Assembly (NCBI RefSeq): GCF_003260975.1
Contig: NZ_CP030041.1
Span: forward strand, 4,715,501 to 4,779,500
DNA: 64,000 nucleotides
From: Echinicola strongylocentroti
Lineage (GTDB): Bacteria > Bacteroidota > Bacteroidia > Cytophagales > Cyclobacteriaceae
Direction of reading: 5' to 3'
Of the stretch, positions 52,002 through 61,475 are shown piece by piece. Position 1 is the first letter of the stretch; each line of letters starts with the position of its first letter. The position numbers and the translations under genes are program-made. The notes beneath the pieces are model-generated. The model saw nothing but the letters and a program-made list of their open reading frames with translations, was not told the origin of the DNA and searched no databases.

Positions 52002-54638
52002 ATGAAGATTTATATAATGATTATCGTGGTTTTTTTTGCCATGGAACGAACCATTGCCCAACAAGATACTACATGGTTTGACAGTGATTGGAAGGAGACG
52101 GATAAGGGCGGTGCGTCTTTTTATCGTCCCACCCCCCAACCAAAAGACGAAGGATACTGGATGGTGGATTACTTCGCCTCTGGAGCCAAGCAGATGGAGG
52201 GGCTTTCCCTGTCACAAGATCAGGAGGTCTTTGAAGGTACTGTCGAGTGGTACCATGAAAATGGCCAGTTAAAGCAGAAGGCCAATTATGAAATGGGAGT
52301 GCTGATTGGGGAATTTGTCACCTACTATAACGGAAAAGCATACGCTACTGCCCAGTATGTGGATGGAAGGGTGTCCAATGGAAAACTACTCACCTTTATC
52401 GAGTCCTATCAGTGTTACCGACTTTTGGAATATCAAGATGGTAATCCCATCCACGAAAAGTTGTTTTTGGAAATGCCAGAGAAAGGGATGATTGAGGATA
52501 GCCGAATGGTGAAAGGTGAGTCTGGAAATATTTTGAAGATAAATTATTTTGACGGTAAGGGGAATGCCTTGGGTGAGCTTCAGATGGATGCTGATAATAC
52601 CCAGGATATATCTACTTACGATGGGGTTCAGGTAAACTACTTCTATGATCCTCTAATGAAGAAAAGAGAAGTTTCTTATAAGCATGGAATATTCCAAAAA
52701 GGAACAGTGTGGTATCCATCAGGCGGAATCCGGGAAAAGATTCATGTAGATAATGATACGGTTTATACCGTCTATTTTGATGAGGAAGGAATAGAGCTTG
52801 GAGAGCTTGTAGGTAGGCAAGAGGCCGGAGAAGGATGGTATGGCCTACATGGTGTTCCTATAAATGGAACCCGGATCAATTTTACGGAGTCCTACTTTCA
52901 TGAATCACCATCTATTCTAGATATCGAGGAGTTCCGAAATGGAAATGTCATCGAAAGAAAGGAATTTCAAGAAAACGGAAATTTACTGTCGGTGAATATT
53001 TATGGTGAGAAGGGGTTGGAAAAGACAGTGTCCTATGATGAAGAAGGGCATGTAGAACATGAGTTGGTCTATAAAGGCGGGGAGCCCTTTGAAGGGACTA
53101 TGGTGGACCAACAGAAAAATGTGACAACCACCTATGTCCAGGGAGAATTGACCGAACAAATCAGCTACTATGGTGACGGTGCCAAATTTGAAAGTCGGGA
53201 AGGCGATGAGAGTGTTTTTTACGATCGAAAAGGAGATATCATAGGTAAGCTGACTTATAAAGAGGATGAAAATGGTAAGAAGAAACCCTATAACGGCACG
53301 TTTTATCAATTGAATTACAAAGGAAAACTGTATATAGAAGAAGATTATACTAATGGGGATCGGTCCAGGTATGCTTTCTATAATTCTTCCATTGAGAAGG
53401 GTAGGAATTCTAAAGAATCAGAAACATTCTATGATGAAAAGGGCACTAAGACCCGTTATAAATTCTATTATAAAAATGGTGCTTTGAGGGAAGATATCAC
53501 GTACGCCCGCGGTTATGAAAAGAAGGATGCCAAATTTTATGATAACGAAGGGGATTTACTAGGAGAAATGGCATATCTCCCCAAGAAGCATGGTACTGAA
53601 TACGAGTTTTTTTCTGATACCAGTGTGGTACGACATATTAAGAAATACGATGAAAGCGGAGAGTTGGTATATAAAAAGAGTTATGCTGAAAATTATACCA
53701 GAAGAGATGAGAACGGAAACTATCCAATGTTTCTTGAAGAGGAGATCGATTATAATGGAAAGGCCCGCTTTTATGATCAAGACGGAGGACAGCTAGGGGA
53801 AGCAGTCTACAAAGATGGAGCACCGTGGACGGGGGTCGTAAAAAAAGGTACCGTGTATGAATATAGGTTGATACCTTACCAGTTTGGGCAAAAGCAAGGT
53901 GAAGAGAAGTTGTTTTTAAATCCGGAAGGTGGTGTGCCCAAGCTGATTGAAAGAACAAGTTATGCAGAAGGTAACCGCCAAGGCAAGCGTTTCACCTACT
54001 ATCGGAATGGTCAACCCGAAAGCGAGGAAACGTATTCCCGAGGTAGACTGGATGGTGAATGTGTGTATTACAAAAAGGAGGGAGGAGTACGTAATGAAAT
54101 AGTATATACAGCTGGTGAACCCACAGATGGCTTGCTGGTGTCTTCTGATTACCCAGGGCATACCAAGAAATCATTTTATAAGTCAGGGGATCTTCTGAAA
54201 ATAGAAGTATGGCAGGATAAGCAGCTGCTTAAGCAGATGGAGACTGATGATAATCAATTACGTGCTACCGTATATGATACTACAGGTATTGAAACGGTAA
54301 TTTTCAAGGTCTCTGATGTAGAAAATAAGACCGGTGAGGTGATTTATAACCGAGGAGACGGGGTTGTAGAAAAAGGCGTGTTTAAAGATGGCCTGCCAGT
54401 GAGCGGTACTTTTTATCTTTCTGAGTTTATGGCTGGCTATCAAAACTCCAAGTGGGATGAGAATATTGCCAAAATAAAACTAGAGACGACTGATGAAGAG
54501 TATCGAGTAAGTGCACTGAATGAAGGTGGAGAAGTGCTTTTCTCAGTCACGGAAATGAAGGGCTTAGAAAGTTCTTATTATTTTGAAAAGGTACTGGATC
54601 CGTATTCGTTTTATTATAATGTGATGCCGGAGTTTTAA
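52002..54638 (+). CDS. Large secreted MORN/YwqK-type repeat protein
   Basis: 878 residues with a signal peptide ending near MERTIAQQ. Nearly the whole mature protein is built from degenerate MORN_2/YwqK-type repeats: for example VEWYHENGQLKQKANYEMG, FYYKNGALREDITYARG, TYYRNGQPESEETYSRGRLD and YYKKEGGVRNEIVYTAGEP, alternating with GELVYKGGEPFEGT-like units. Proteins of this repeat class are often labelled YwqK antitoxin, but no toxin gene is present and the signal peptide points to the periplasm or surface. Function unknown. Confidence 0.88.
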   Translation: MKIYIMIIVVFFAMERTIAQQDTTWFDSDWKETDKGGASFYRPTPQPKDEGYWMVDYFASGAKQMEGLSLSQDQEVFEGTVEWYHENGQLKQKANYEMGVLIGEFVTYYNGKAYATAQYVDGRVSNGKLLTFIESYQCYRLLEYQDGNPIHEKLFLEMPEKGMIEDSRMVKGESGNILKINYFDGKGNALGELQMDADNTQDISTYDGVQVNYFYDPLMKKREVSYKHGIFQKGTVWYPSGGIREKIHVDNDTVYTVYFDEEGIELGELVGRQEAGEGWYGLHGVPINGTRINFTESYFHESPSILDIEEFRNGNVIERKEFQENGNLLSVNIYGEKGLEKTVSYDEEGHVEHELVYKGGEPFEGTMVDQQKNVTTTYVQGELTEQISYYGDGAKFESREGDESVFYDRKGDIIGKLTYKEDENGKKKPYNGTFYQLNYKGKLYIEEDYTNGDRSRYAFYNSSIEKGRNSKESETFYDEKGTKTRYKFYYKNGALREDITYARGYEKKDAKFYDNEGDLLGEMAYLPKKHGTEYEFFSDTSVVRHIKKYDESGELVYKKSYAENYTRRDENGNYPMFLEEEIDYNGKARFYDQDGGQLGEAVYKDGAPWTGVVKKGTVYEYRLIPYQFGQKQGEEKLFLNPEGGVPKLIERTSYAEGNRQGKRFTYYRNGQPESEETYSRGRLDGECVYYKKEGGVRNEIVYTAGEPTDGLLVSSDYPGHTKKSFYKSGDLLKIEVWQDKQLLKQMETDDNQLRATVYDTTGIETVIFKVSDVENKTGEVIYNRGDGVVEKGVFKDGLPVSGTFYLSEFMAGYQNSKWDENIAKIKLETTDEEYRVSALNEGGEVLFSVTEMKGLESSYYFEKVLDPYSFYYNVMPEF

Positions 54639-54647
54639 ACTTGGCTC

Positions 54648-54709
54648 AAAGCAATTTCAGGTCGCAATACCTGGCCGTGGCGTAGATAGGCTAATGTATA
54701 TTCTGGGTT
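54648..54709. repeat. CTAATGCATA palindromic element, copy 2 (right half only)
   Basis: Contains the inner motif TTTCAGGTCGCAATACCTG and GATAGGCTAATGTATATTC ending TGGGTT, as in the right half of copies 1 and 4. The left half is missing. Confidence 0.75.
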
Positions 54710-54783
54710 CAATACCGTTTAGTTAGTGTGTATCTGGGATATTGGTTAAATTATTTTTCTTGCTAAAACTCGGTTTAGTATTG

Positions 54784-54816
54784 AGCTAAGAGCGTAGCAC
54801 CGCTACGCTCTTAGCT
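54784..54816. repeat. Perfect 15-bp hairpin with ACC loop
   Basis: AGCTAAGAGCGTAGC, loop ACC, GCTACGCTCTTAGCT. Its tip GCGTAGC-ACC-GCTACGC is the apex of the full-length palindromic elements (copies 1 and 4), so it is related to them. Confidence 0.85.
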
Positions 54817-54820
54817 TACT

Positions 54821-54850
54821 GTTGTTCCGACAGCTATGCTGCGGAACAAC
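54821..54850. repeat. Hairpin GTTGTTCCG.. with a reverse-complement match elsewhere
   Basis: GTTGTTCCG-a-CAGC-TAT-GCTG-CGGAACAAC: 13 paired bases with a single bulged A. The left arm's reverse complement AGCTGTCGGAACAAC recurs at about 60814-60828, so this is another repeated module. Confidence 0.75.
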
Positions 54851-55091
54851 TAGCATTGAGTTTTTAACTCAAAACCACTATTCGGTGGTTTGATGGGGAG
54901 CTTGGGACGGAGTATCATGGAGGTCTTACTATTATTGGCTCATGAGCATCAATGACACGTGTTGACCTATTTTTTACGTGCACTTTTAAGGATAGTCCTA
55001 TTAAATTAACATTACTTTTAAAAACACTTCACCATTAATTAATCAGTTCACCAATGCAATCAGGTATTTTTATAATAAAAATAAAGATAAT

Positions 55092-55718
55092 ATGGCCATA
55101 CCTATACGACCCAATAATGATTCATACATGGATTTCAATTTTCATGAACATATCATCAATAACTATCCAACTGAGTCCATTGGAAAAGTAAGGGAGATGG
55201 TCATAAAAAAAAATGATTATATCTATGATCCCTCTTCCAAGCATTCGTATCTATATGAGATTTTGGAAGGTGCCGTGAAGTTAGGGAGTTATAAAGAGGA
55301 CGGAGAGGAGTTTACTTTTGATGTGGTGTTCAAGAATGATTTTTTTGGTGATCTAAAATATTTAAATAGCCAGTTTTTTGAACATTCCAAAGCATTGATA
55401 GACACAAGGGTTAGGGTTTATGATCGGGAATTTTTCAAACAGATGGTAATACAAAAGCCACATGTCTCCGAATGGTTTATTTCATACGTGGTAAAAAGGT
55501 GGTGCAGTGCCGAAAAGAAGTTGAAAAAACTCAATGAGAAAAGAGCAAGTGAAAGATTGATTTTCCTGAATTCATTCTTTGACATCCAAGTCATGGATAT
55601 CCATAATACCCCCTATTCGTTGTTAGACCTGCTTACCCAAAAGGACTTGGGAGACATGATGGGAATGACCAGGCAGACGGTGGCCAATATATCCCGTGGT
55701 CTTTTTCAAGAAATATAA
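55092..55718 (+). CDS. Crp/Fnr-family transcriptional regulator
   Basis: 208 residues. N-terminal cyclic-nucleotide-binding-like beta-roll (KNDYIYDPSSKHSYLYEILEGAVKL, EDGEEFTFDVVFKNDFFGDL) and a C-terminal winged HTH whose recognition helix is DLGDMMGMTRQTVANISRGL. No Cys cluster ligands, so not Fnr-like oxygen sensing. 124 bp upstream of the Oar-like receptor gene on the same strand, which it could regulate. Confidence 0.93.
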   Translation: MAIPIRPNNDSYMDFNFHEHIINNYPTESIGKVREMVIKKNDYIYDPSSKHSYLYEILEGAVKLGSYKEDGEEFTFDVVFKNDFFGDLKYLNSQFFEHSKALIDTRVRVYDREFFKQMVIQKPHVSEWFISYVVKRWCSAEKKLKKLNEKRASERLIFLNSFFDIQVMDIHNTPYSLLDLLTQKDLGDMMGMTRQTVANISRGLFQEI

Positions 55719-55824
55719 TATGAGGTGCGCCGAAGGTTTTATTAACACACAAAAACCTATTTGGATGTACCTTTTATGAGACAAGTATCTTTTGGTTTAT
55801 TATCATTTTGTTACCACATAGAGG

Positions 55825-55843
55825 CATGTTAATTTTTAACATG
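55825..55843. promoter_or_regulatory. Perfect palindrome upstream of the Oar-like receptor gene
   Basis: CATGTTAA-TTT-TTAACATG (55825-55843), 8-bp arms, in the space between the Crp/Fnr gene and the receptor gene. A candidate operator, possibly for the neighbouring Crp/Fnr regulator, or a short 5'-UTR hairpin. Confidence 0.5.
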
Positions 55844-55899
55844 TGATAGGAAAGTTGACTGATAATTTTGGGAAAAAATTCACCTATTATCACATCACT

Positions 55900-58800
55900 A
55901 TGAGTCAAAAGACCTTTATTCAATTTACTACACGGATTGTGTTATGTATGTTGTTTTTGGGAATATCGGCAAAGGCCTACTCCCAAGCGACGAATGCTTC
56001 CATTTCTGGAAATGTAACTGACAGCCAAGGTGAGTCACTTGTGGGTGCAGCTATCTTGGTCACCAACAAACAGACGGGCTTTACCGCCTCTGCCATCACC
56101 AACATCACCGGAAACTATGTGGTCAACCAACTACCACTCGGTACTGACTACTCCATTACCTGTACATTCCTTGGCTACGGAACCAAAGTTTTCAATGGCT
56201 ATGAACTTAACCAGGGTGATCGAATAAGACTGGACATCCAGCTGAGCGAAGAAGCACATAGCCTAAGCGAAGTCAGCGTAGTGGCCAATTCCCTTTCCAA
56301 TAGCATAGACAGGTTTGGGAGCTCTACGGCGGTGACGGCAAAAGACATGGCCACATTGCCTGTAAATGGACGGAATTTCAATTCCTTGGTTGATCTATCG
56401 CCCGTGTCCAAGGGAAGTAACTTGTTAGGCCAACTGTATTCATCCACCAATTACACCATTGATGGTATGACCAATAAAAGCCCCTTGTCAAGTGGATCCA
56501 CCAACAGGGGGCCATTTTCTATTTCGATGGAGGCGATCAGGGAATTTGAAGTAGTTACAAATGACTATGATGTCACCAATGGCCGAAGCGGTGGTGGCAT
56601 TGTCAGTGCTGTGACCAAGTCTGGTTCCAATACGCTCAGTGGCTCCGTCTTTCTTTACAATAGGGCGGACTGGCTATCCAGTAATTATGATACCCGAGGA
56701 AATAAAAGAGAAGATGAGTTTTCCATTCAGCAGTATGGTTTTACCTTGGGTGGGCCCATTATCAAGGACAAGCTTCATTATTTTGTCGCATATGATGGCC
56801 AAAGAGATGCCCGGCCATTATATATAGCAGACATCAGGACTGCCGAAGATGAAAACAGGTATAACCTTTCCCAAGAATCACTTGACAGGTACCTACAGAT
56901 CGGTCGGGACAAATACGGCCTTGCCGACTCACCTCAGACAGGGAGCTTCAGTAAGAAAAGGTACTCTCATACTGCTTTTGCAAGGATTGATTACCAAATC
57001 AACCCAGCAAACCTCTTGACGATCAGAAACAACTTTTCACGGGATCTAAATAGCCAAGGGGTCTCGGATAACAGCGCTATCAATTTATATGAAGTATATG
57101 GCGACCACCTTTCTACTGCAAACAGCCTAATGGCGTCGTTAAGAACTGAAATAAACAATCAATTGACCAATGAGCTAAAACTCCAGTACCTCTATACGCT
57201 AGATGACGGTAGGCCAAATGAACAATTGCCTAGCACCAATATTCCCCGTGCTATTGTCCAACGAGTAGAGTCTGATGTGGATGGAAGCAATGTCAATACA
57301 ACCATCCAGTTAGGCGGGCAACGATACCTTCCCGAGCGTTTTGAATCGCATGTATATCAGTTGGTCAATAACCTGTATTATACCAAGGGAAACACCAATT
57401 TCACGTTTGGGGCGGACTTGCTGCTCAATAACCTGACCTCTCTTGCCACTAGTGAATTTAATGGACGGTTCTATTTTACAGGATTGGAAAATTTTGACAA
57501 CTTAACCCCATACAGGTATGCAAGGGAAGTAGCTACTGAAGACCCCACTGTCCAACAACGTATTTTTGGAGGCGGGATATATGCTCAAGCGGACACTGAC
57601 CTTGGCAAAGGCATGAACCTGGTCCTTGGCTTAAGGGGAGACCTCACCAGCTATCAAAACAGCCCGACATTTAACCAAACGGTATATGACGAACTCGGTT
57701 TGAGAACTGATGTAAAGACGGGTGGTTTCCAAATCCAGCCACGGTTTCAATTCACTTGGGATATCAATGAAAAGCAACAGGATATTTTGAGAATAGGCGG
57801 TGGTGTTTTTGGTTCCGCACTGAACAACTACTCAGATGTGAACAACCTCCAGTTTGATGGTACCAAAATTTTTGCCGTGGACATTACAGGAGACCAAGTG
57901 CCTGTACCCGACTTTCCAAGCTACAGAGATGATCCAAGCACAGCCCCGGGCATTGACCTGTTGGAGAACCCGGAAGTGACTCCGATGACCACGATCAATA
58001 TGAACAGTGAAGACCTCAAGGTACCTACAGTGTATAAGGCAAACCTTATGTACAATAGAATATTCAATGACAGGTTGCGTCTAGGCATGAATTTCATTGC
58101 CTCTTTGGCTAGAAATAATTACATGTATGTGGACAGGAATATGGTGGACCAACCATACTTTACCTTATCTGACGAAGGCAACCGTGGGGTATATGTTCCC
58201 GCAGCATCCATCAGTACTACCAACGGGAACGCCGATTGGACCCAAGGTAGAAAAACAGATGATATTGGACGGGTACTGGAGCTCAACAGCGAAGGAAAAA
58301 ACAACACCTATACAGTAGTCATAGATGGAAGCTACCGCTATTACAAAGACGGACAGATCACGGCGAGTTACACTTGGAATGACAGCAAAGACAATACATC
58401 ATATAATGGAAATGTGGCCAACAGTGCTACGCTTTTCCATATGGTAGTGGACGACCCCAGAGACCTCTCTCGTATGAGTTATTCAAATGGCCAATATCGA
58501 AACAAAGTAGTCGTATATGGTACGTTACCATCATTTAAAGGATTTACGGTAGGGGTAAGGTATTCCGGAATAGGCGGAACTCGGTATTCCCTTCGCGTCA
58601 ACGGAAATGTTAATGGTGACTTTGTAAATTCAAATGACCTGGCATTCGTTTTTGACCCAAGTACTGCAGGCTTATCCGAAAGCATGGTAGAGGGGATGAA
58701 CAACGTGTTGGCCAATCCTGACAACCTTGCCAAAGACTACATTCGGCAAAGCTTGGGATCGGTAGCACAACGCAATGGAGGCGTAAACGGATACTATGGA

Positions 58801-59070
58801 AATTGGGATTTACGTGCGACCAAAAAGATCTATTTTGGAGGAAACAGAAAATCAGGTATAGAATTGGGGATGGACATATTCAATATTGCCAATTTGCTTA
58901 ACAAATCATGGGGAACCAGCAAAAACCTCGGCAACCAGAACCTGCTGACCATCCGTAATTTTGACCCTGAGAGCCAATCCTATATCTACGAAGTTAATCC
59001 AAACGTAGGGGTCACTACACCGGGAGGTACTCCGTTCCAGTTACAGCTATCAGGAAAAATATTCTTTTGA
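55900..59070 (+). CDS. Oar-like TonB-dependent receptor
   Basis: 1056 residues from the ATG at 55900 (MSQKTFIQFTTRIVLCMLFL); the longer in-frame start at 55843 is not conserved and would begin in the palindrome. Signal peptide to YSQ; N-terminal Cna-B/carboxypeptidase-like domain (ASISGNVTDSQGESLVGAAI); plug with VNGRNFNSLVDLSPV and YTIDGMTNKSPL; barrel to FQLQLSGKIFF. The NGRNF..DLSP signature is that of Oar-type receptors, several of which take part in protein or vesicle transport. The stop codon lies at the left end of a palindromic repeat copy. The downstream gene encodes an exported phosphodiesterase. Confidence 0.93.
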   Translation: MSQKTFIQFTTRIVLCMLFLGISAKAYSQATNASISGNVTDSQGESLVGAAILVTNKQTGFTASAITNITGNYVVNQLPLGTDYSITCTFLGYGTKVFNGYELNQGDRIRLDIQLSEEAHSLSEVSVVANSLSNSIDRFGSSTAVTAKDMATLPVNGRNFNSLVDLSPVSKGSNLLGQLYSSTNYTIDGMTNKSPLSSGSTNRGPFSISMEAIREFEVVTNDYDVTNGRSGGGIVSAVTKSGSNTLSGSVFLYNRADWLSSNYDTRGNKREDEFSIQQYGFTLGGPIIKDKLHYFVAYDGQRDARPLYIADIRTAEDENRYNLSQESLDRYLQIGRDKYGLADSPQTGSFSKKRYSHTAFARIDYQINPANLLTIRNNFSRDLNSQGVSDNSAINLYEVYGDHLSTANSLMASLRTEINNQLTNELKLQYLYTLDDGRPNEQLPSTNIPRAIVQRVESDVDGSNVNTTIQLGGQRYLPERFESHVYQLVNNLYYTKGNTNFTFGADLLLNNLTSLATSEFNGRFYFTGLENFDNLTPYRYAREVATEDPTVQQRIFGGGIYAQADTDLGKGMNLVLGLRGDLTSYQNSPTFNQTVYDELGLRTDVKTGGFQIQPRFQFTWDINEKQQDILRIGGGVFGSALNNYSDVNNLQFDGTKIFAVDITGDQVPVPDFPSYRDDPSTAPGIDLLENPEVTPMTTINMNSEDLKVPTVYKANLMYNRIFNDRLRLGMNFIASLARNNYMYVDRNMVDQPYFTLSDEGNRGVYVPAASISTTNGNADWTQGRKTDDIGRVLELNSEGKNNTYTVVIDGSYRYYKDGQITASYTWNDSKDNTSYNGNVANSATLFHMVVDDPRDLSRMSYSNGQYRNKVVVYGTLPSFKGFTVGVRYSGIGGTRYSLRVNGNVNGDFVNSNDLAFVFDPSTAGLSESMVEGMNNVLANPDNLAKDYIRQSLGSVAQRNGGVNGYYGNWDLRATKKIYFGGNRKSGIELGMDIFNIANLLNKSWGTSKNLGNQNLLTIRNFDPESQSYIYEVNPNVGVTTPGGTPFQLQLSGKIFF

Positions 59071-59237
59071 CCCGTCTTATGCATTAGGAAGCGTAATAGC
59101 CTGTCCCAACGATTGTCGGGACAGGCTTGAAACTTCAAGAAAACCAGTTTTCTTGGAGATGGAGGCATTCACTGCAGCGGATCAGGTCGTAATACCTGTG
59201 CGCCGTGGCATGGATAGTCTAATGCATATTTGAGGTT
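59069..59237. repeat. CTAATGCATA palindromic element, copy 3
   Basis: Left end ACCCGTCTTATGCATTAGG directly at the Oar gene stop codon; right end TCTAATGCATATTTGAGGTTT. Middle parts match copy 1 (GCCTGTCCC...GACAGG hairpin, TTGAAACTTCAAGAAAACCAG). Diverged but recognisable, 169 bp. Confidence 0.8.
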
Positions 59238-59310
59238 TAACCCAGGTTAAAGCTAAAAGAAACACCATTTTCCTTAACGAAAACATCCCTTTTAAAAATC
59301 AAATCGAAAG

Positions 59311-60681
59311 ATGAAAAATATAAGATTAAAAAGATGGATGCAGGCCGTCATTGCCTGCATTGCCCTACTGATGTTCCAACACAGGAGCCATGCCCAACAT
59401 ACAGCACTATCTGAGCATGTAGTACTGATATCAATTGATGGTTTTAGGCCTGAGTTTTATTTAGAAAAAGAATGGCCTTCTCCAAATCTCCAAGCGATGG
59501 CCAAAGAGGGAGTCAGGTCCCTTGGAGTTACGGGTGTATTTCCTTCCGTTACCTATCCGTCCCATACGAGCATCATCACCGGTTATCCTCCTGCCGTGCA
59601 CGGTATATATTATAATGCGCCATTTGAGCCTGATGGACAAACGGGGAAATGGTATTGGGAAAGTGAACTGATCCAAGCACCTACACTATGGCATGCCGTA
59701 CGTGAAAACGGCATGAAAAGCGCCAGTTTCCTATGGCCCGTATCTGTCAATGCCCCTATTGACTATAACATCCCGGAATACTGGAGCCTGGAAGGATATG
59801 GAAGAATAGAACCCATGAGAGAAATGGAAAATCCTAAAGGGCTAATGGCCGAAATGGAATTGAATGTACTGGGAAAACTAAATGAAAAGACCTTCAATGG
59901 CGATTATCTAAACCGGGAAGACCGGATTGGAGATATGGCCGGATATGTGTTGGAAACCTACCGCCCCAACCTAATTACGGTTCACCTGATTGCAGCAGAC
60001 CATTTTCAGCATAGTGAAGGGAGAGAAGGCCCCATGGTCTATAAATCAATTGGAGCCATAGATAGGGCCATTGGTAAGATCATGGAGGCTGCGGACAGGG
60101 CCGGACTAACGGAGAAAACCACCTATATCATCACTGGGGACCATGGTTTTGTCAATACGCACAGTGCGATTTCTCCAAACATTTGGTTGGTAGAAGCTGG
60201 ACTAATGGAAAATCAAAAAGACAGAGGGGACTGGAAGGCTGCCTTCCATACCAGTGGTGCCTCGGCCTTCTTGCATTTAAAAGATCAAGACGACCACGAA
60301 TCCCTAGAAAAGGTGAAAGAAATTTTGAAAAATCTACCTGCTTCTACAAAAAAACTATTTCGGGTAGTCGACAGGAAAGAGCTCGATACGGTTGGGGCTG
60401 ACCCCAATGCCGTTTTGGCCTTGGCCCCTATCCAAGGTATTAGCTTCTCAAGTGCTACCCAAGGGCCGATCATCAAGCCTGCCGTAGGTGGAACTCACGG
60501 GTATTTCCCGGATTTTGACGAAATCGAAACTGGGTTTATTGCTTGGGGAGCGGGGATTGAAGGCAATGTGGAAATTCAGGAAATGAAATTGGTGGATATT
60601 GCTGCATTGGTAAACCAGCTTCTTGATCTATCTATGGAGCTACCAGAAAGTACATACTATCCAGGGATGATAAAAAAATAA
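59311..60681 (+). CDS. Ectonucleotide pyrophosphatase/phosphodiesterase (NPP-like, alkaline phosphatase superfamily)
   Basis: 456 residues. Signal peptide ends near HAQH. The metal and nucleophile sites of the NPP family are visible: VVLISIDGFRPEFY (Asp), FPSVTYPSHTSIITGYPP (nucleophile Thr and His region), HLIAADHFQHSEG, TYIITGDHGF and VGGTHGYFPDFDE. It should cleave phosphodiester or pyrophosphate bonds of nucleotides or lipids in the periplasm. 240 bp after the Oar receptor gene, with a repeat between. Confidence 0.92.
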   Translation: MKNIRLKRWMQAVIACIALLMFQHRSHAQHTALSEHVVLISIDGFRPEFYLEKEWPSPNLQAMAKEGVRSLGVTGVFPSVTYPSHTSIITGYPPAVHGIYYNAPFEPDGQTGKWYWESELIQAPTLWHAVRENGMKSASFLWPVSVNAPIDYNIPEYWSLEGYGRIEPMREMENPKGLMAEMELNVLGKLNEKTFNGDYLNREDRIGDMAGYVLETYRPNLITVHLIAADHFQHSEGREGPMVYKSIGAIDRAIGKIMEAADRAGLTEKTTYIITGDHGFVNTHSAISPNIWLVEAGLMENQKDRGDWKAAFHTSGASAFLHLKDQDDHESLEKVKEILKNLPASTKKLFRVVDRKELDTVGADPNAVLALAPIQGISFSSATQGPIIKPAVGGTHGYFPDFDEIETGFIAWGAGIEGNVEIQEMKLVDIAALVNQLLDLSMELPESTYYPGMIKK

Positions 60682-60834
60682 CTGGTATAATCAATTATAT
60701 AGGAGGCAGGGTTTCCTGTCTCCTTTTCTTTGATAGTATATTTTTCTGCTTGTGCAATACCCCCAAGCCATTGTCTCGGGTTAAAAACCCAAACTTACCT
60801 AGCCCCGCAGCCGAGCTGTCGGAACAACAATTGC

Positions 60835-60880
60835 CTTGGTGGCTTACCTTTTTTAGCCACAAAGTCTCGAAGCCACCAAG
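60835..60880. repeat. Short inverted repeat
   Basis: CTTGGTGGCTT (60835-60845) perfectly complementary to AAGCCACCAAG (60870-60880), 24-nt loop. Confidence 0.7.
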
Positions 60881-60975
60881 AGGGATGAAATGGAGCTTGT
60901 CGTGTACTTGGTCTATTACTCTCCAAAATACTTGGCGTCTTGGCGACTTAGTGGCTTCCTATTAATCACAGGAAA

Positions 60976-61084
60976 ATTAAATAGGTGCTCACAGAAAACA
61001 TGGAAATCTCAGAAAAGCCTTATTTCATTCTGGGTATTCTGTGTGTTCCGTGAGAAATAAAACCTACTGGCAATAAAGCGTATA
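60976..61084. repeat. Dispersed repeat, copy B
   Basis: Partner of 17511-17619 (about 85% identical), with shared AATCTCAGAAAAGCC and TATTTCATTCTGGGT. Ends 18 bp before element copy 4. Confidence 0.75.
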
Positions 61085-61102
61085 ATCAGGAATCCCGGGT
61101 TT

Positions 61103-61272
61103 AACCCGGATTATGCGTTAGGAATCGTAGTGAGAGCTGAAATTGCAAGAAAATCAGTTAGTTTGGAGGCATTAGCGTAGCACCGCTACGGTTATGCCGA
61201 AAACTAAAGTGAAACGGCTGATTTTGAAGCAGTTTCAGGTCGCAACAGATAGGCTAATGCATATTCCGGGTT
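61103..61272. repeat. CTAATGCATA palindromic element, copy 4
   Basis: Left end AACCCGGATTATGCGTTAGG; right end CTAATGCATATTCCGGGTT. Inner hairpin: TTAGTTT/AAACTAA (61158-61164, 61201-61207), GGCAT/ATGCC (61168-61172, 61194-61198), CGTAGC-ACC-GCTACG (61176-61190). Compared with copy 1, both arms changed in step. Confidence 0.85.
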
Positions 61273-61396
61273 TAAATGTGTTTGCCCTGTTGTTTTAATG
61301 CCTAATCATTTACCTCTTCGCTAAAATCACTACTTTTGCTTTCGACTTGTTTTATTGTGCTAAAACACAAGAAGAACGTATATCGGGCTGGCCTTG

Positions 61397-61475
61397 CCTT
61401 GTTTATGCATTAGGATCGTTATCACCTGTCCGCCTCAGGAGGAGGGCATAGATAGTTCAATGCATATTTCGGGTT
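61397..61475. repeat. CTAATGCATA palindromic element, copy 5 (short)
   Basis: Begins TTGTTTATGCATTAGGATCG and ends TCAATGCATATTTCGGGTT, 79 bp. Only the outer arms and a short GC-rich middle remain, so it is an internally deleted copy. Confidence 0.7.

Larger units (their letters stand above)
54639..55091. other. Intergenic region with repeat fragment and two hairpins
   Basis: 453 bp: right half of a CTAATGCATA-family element (54648-54709), then hairpins at 54784-54816 and 54821-54850. The rest is AT-rich and noncoding, with no consensus promoter for the Crp/Fnr gene found. Confidence 0.7.

Noticed and set aside
52002..54638. YwqK antitoxin of a toxin-antitoxin system
   Set aside because: No toxin gene is adjacent and the protein has a signal peptide, so the repeat class rather than the antitoxin role is reported.
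55843..55899. Longer N-terminus for the Oar-like receptor
   Set aside because: It starts at the palindrome and places 19 polar residues before the signal peptide.
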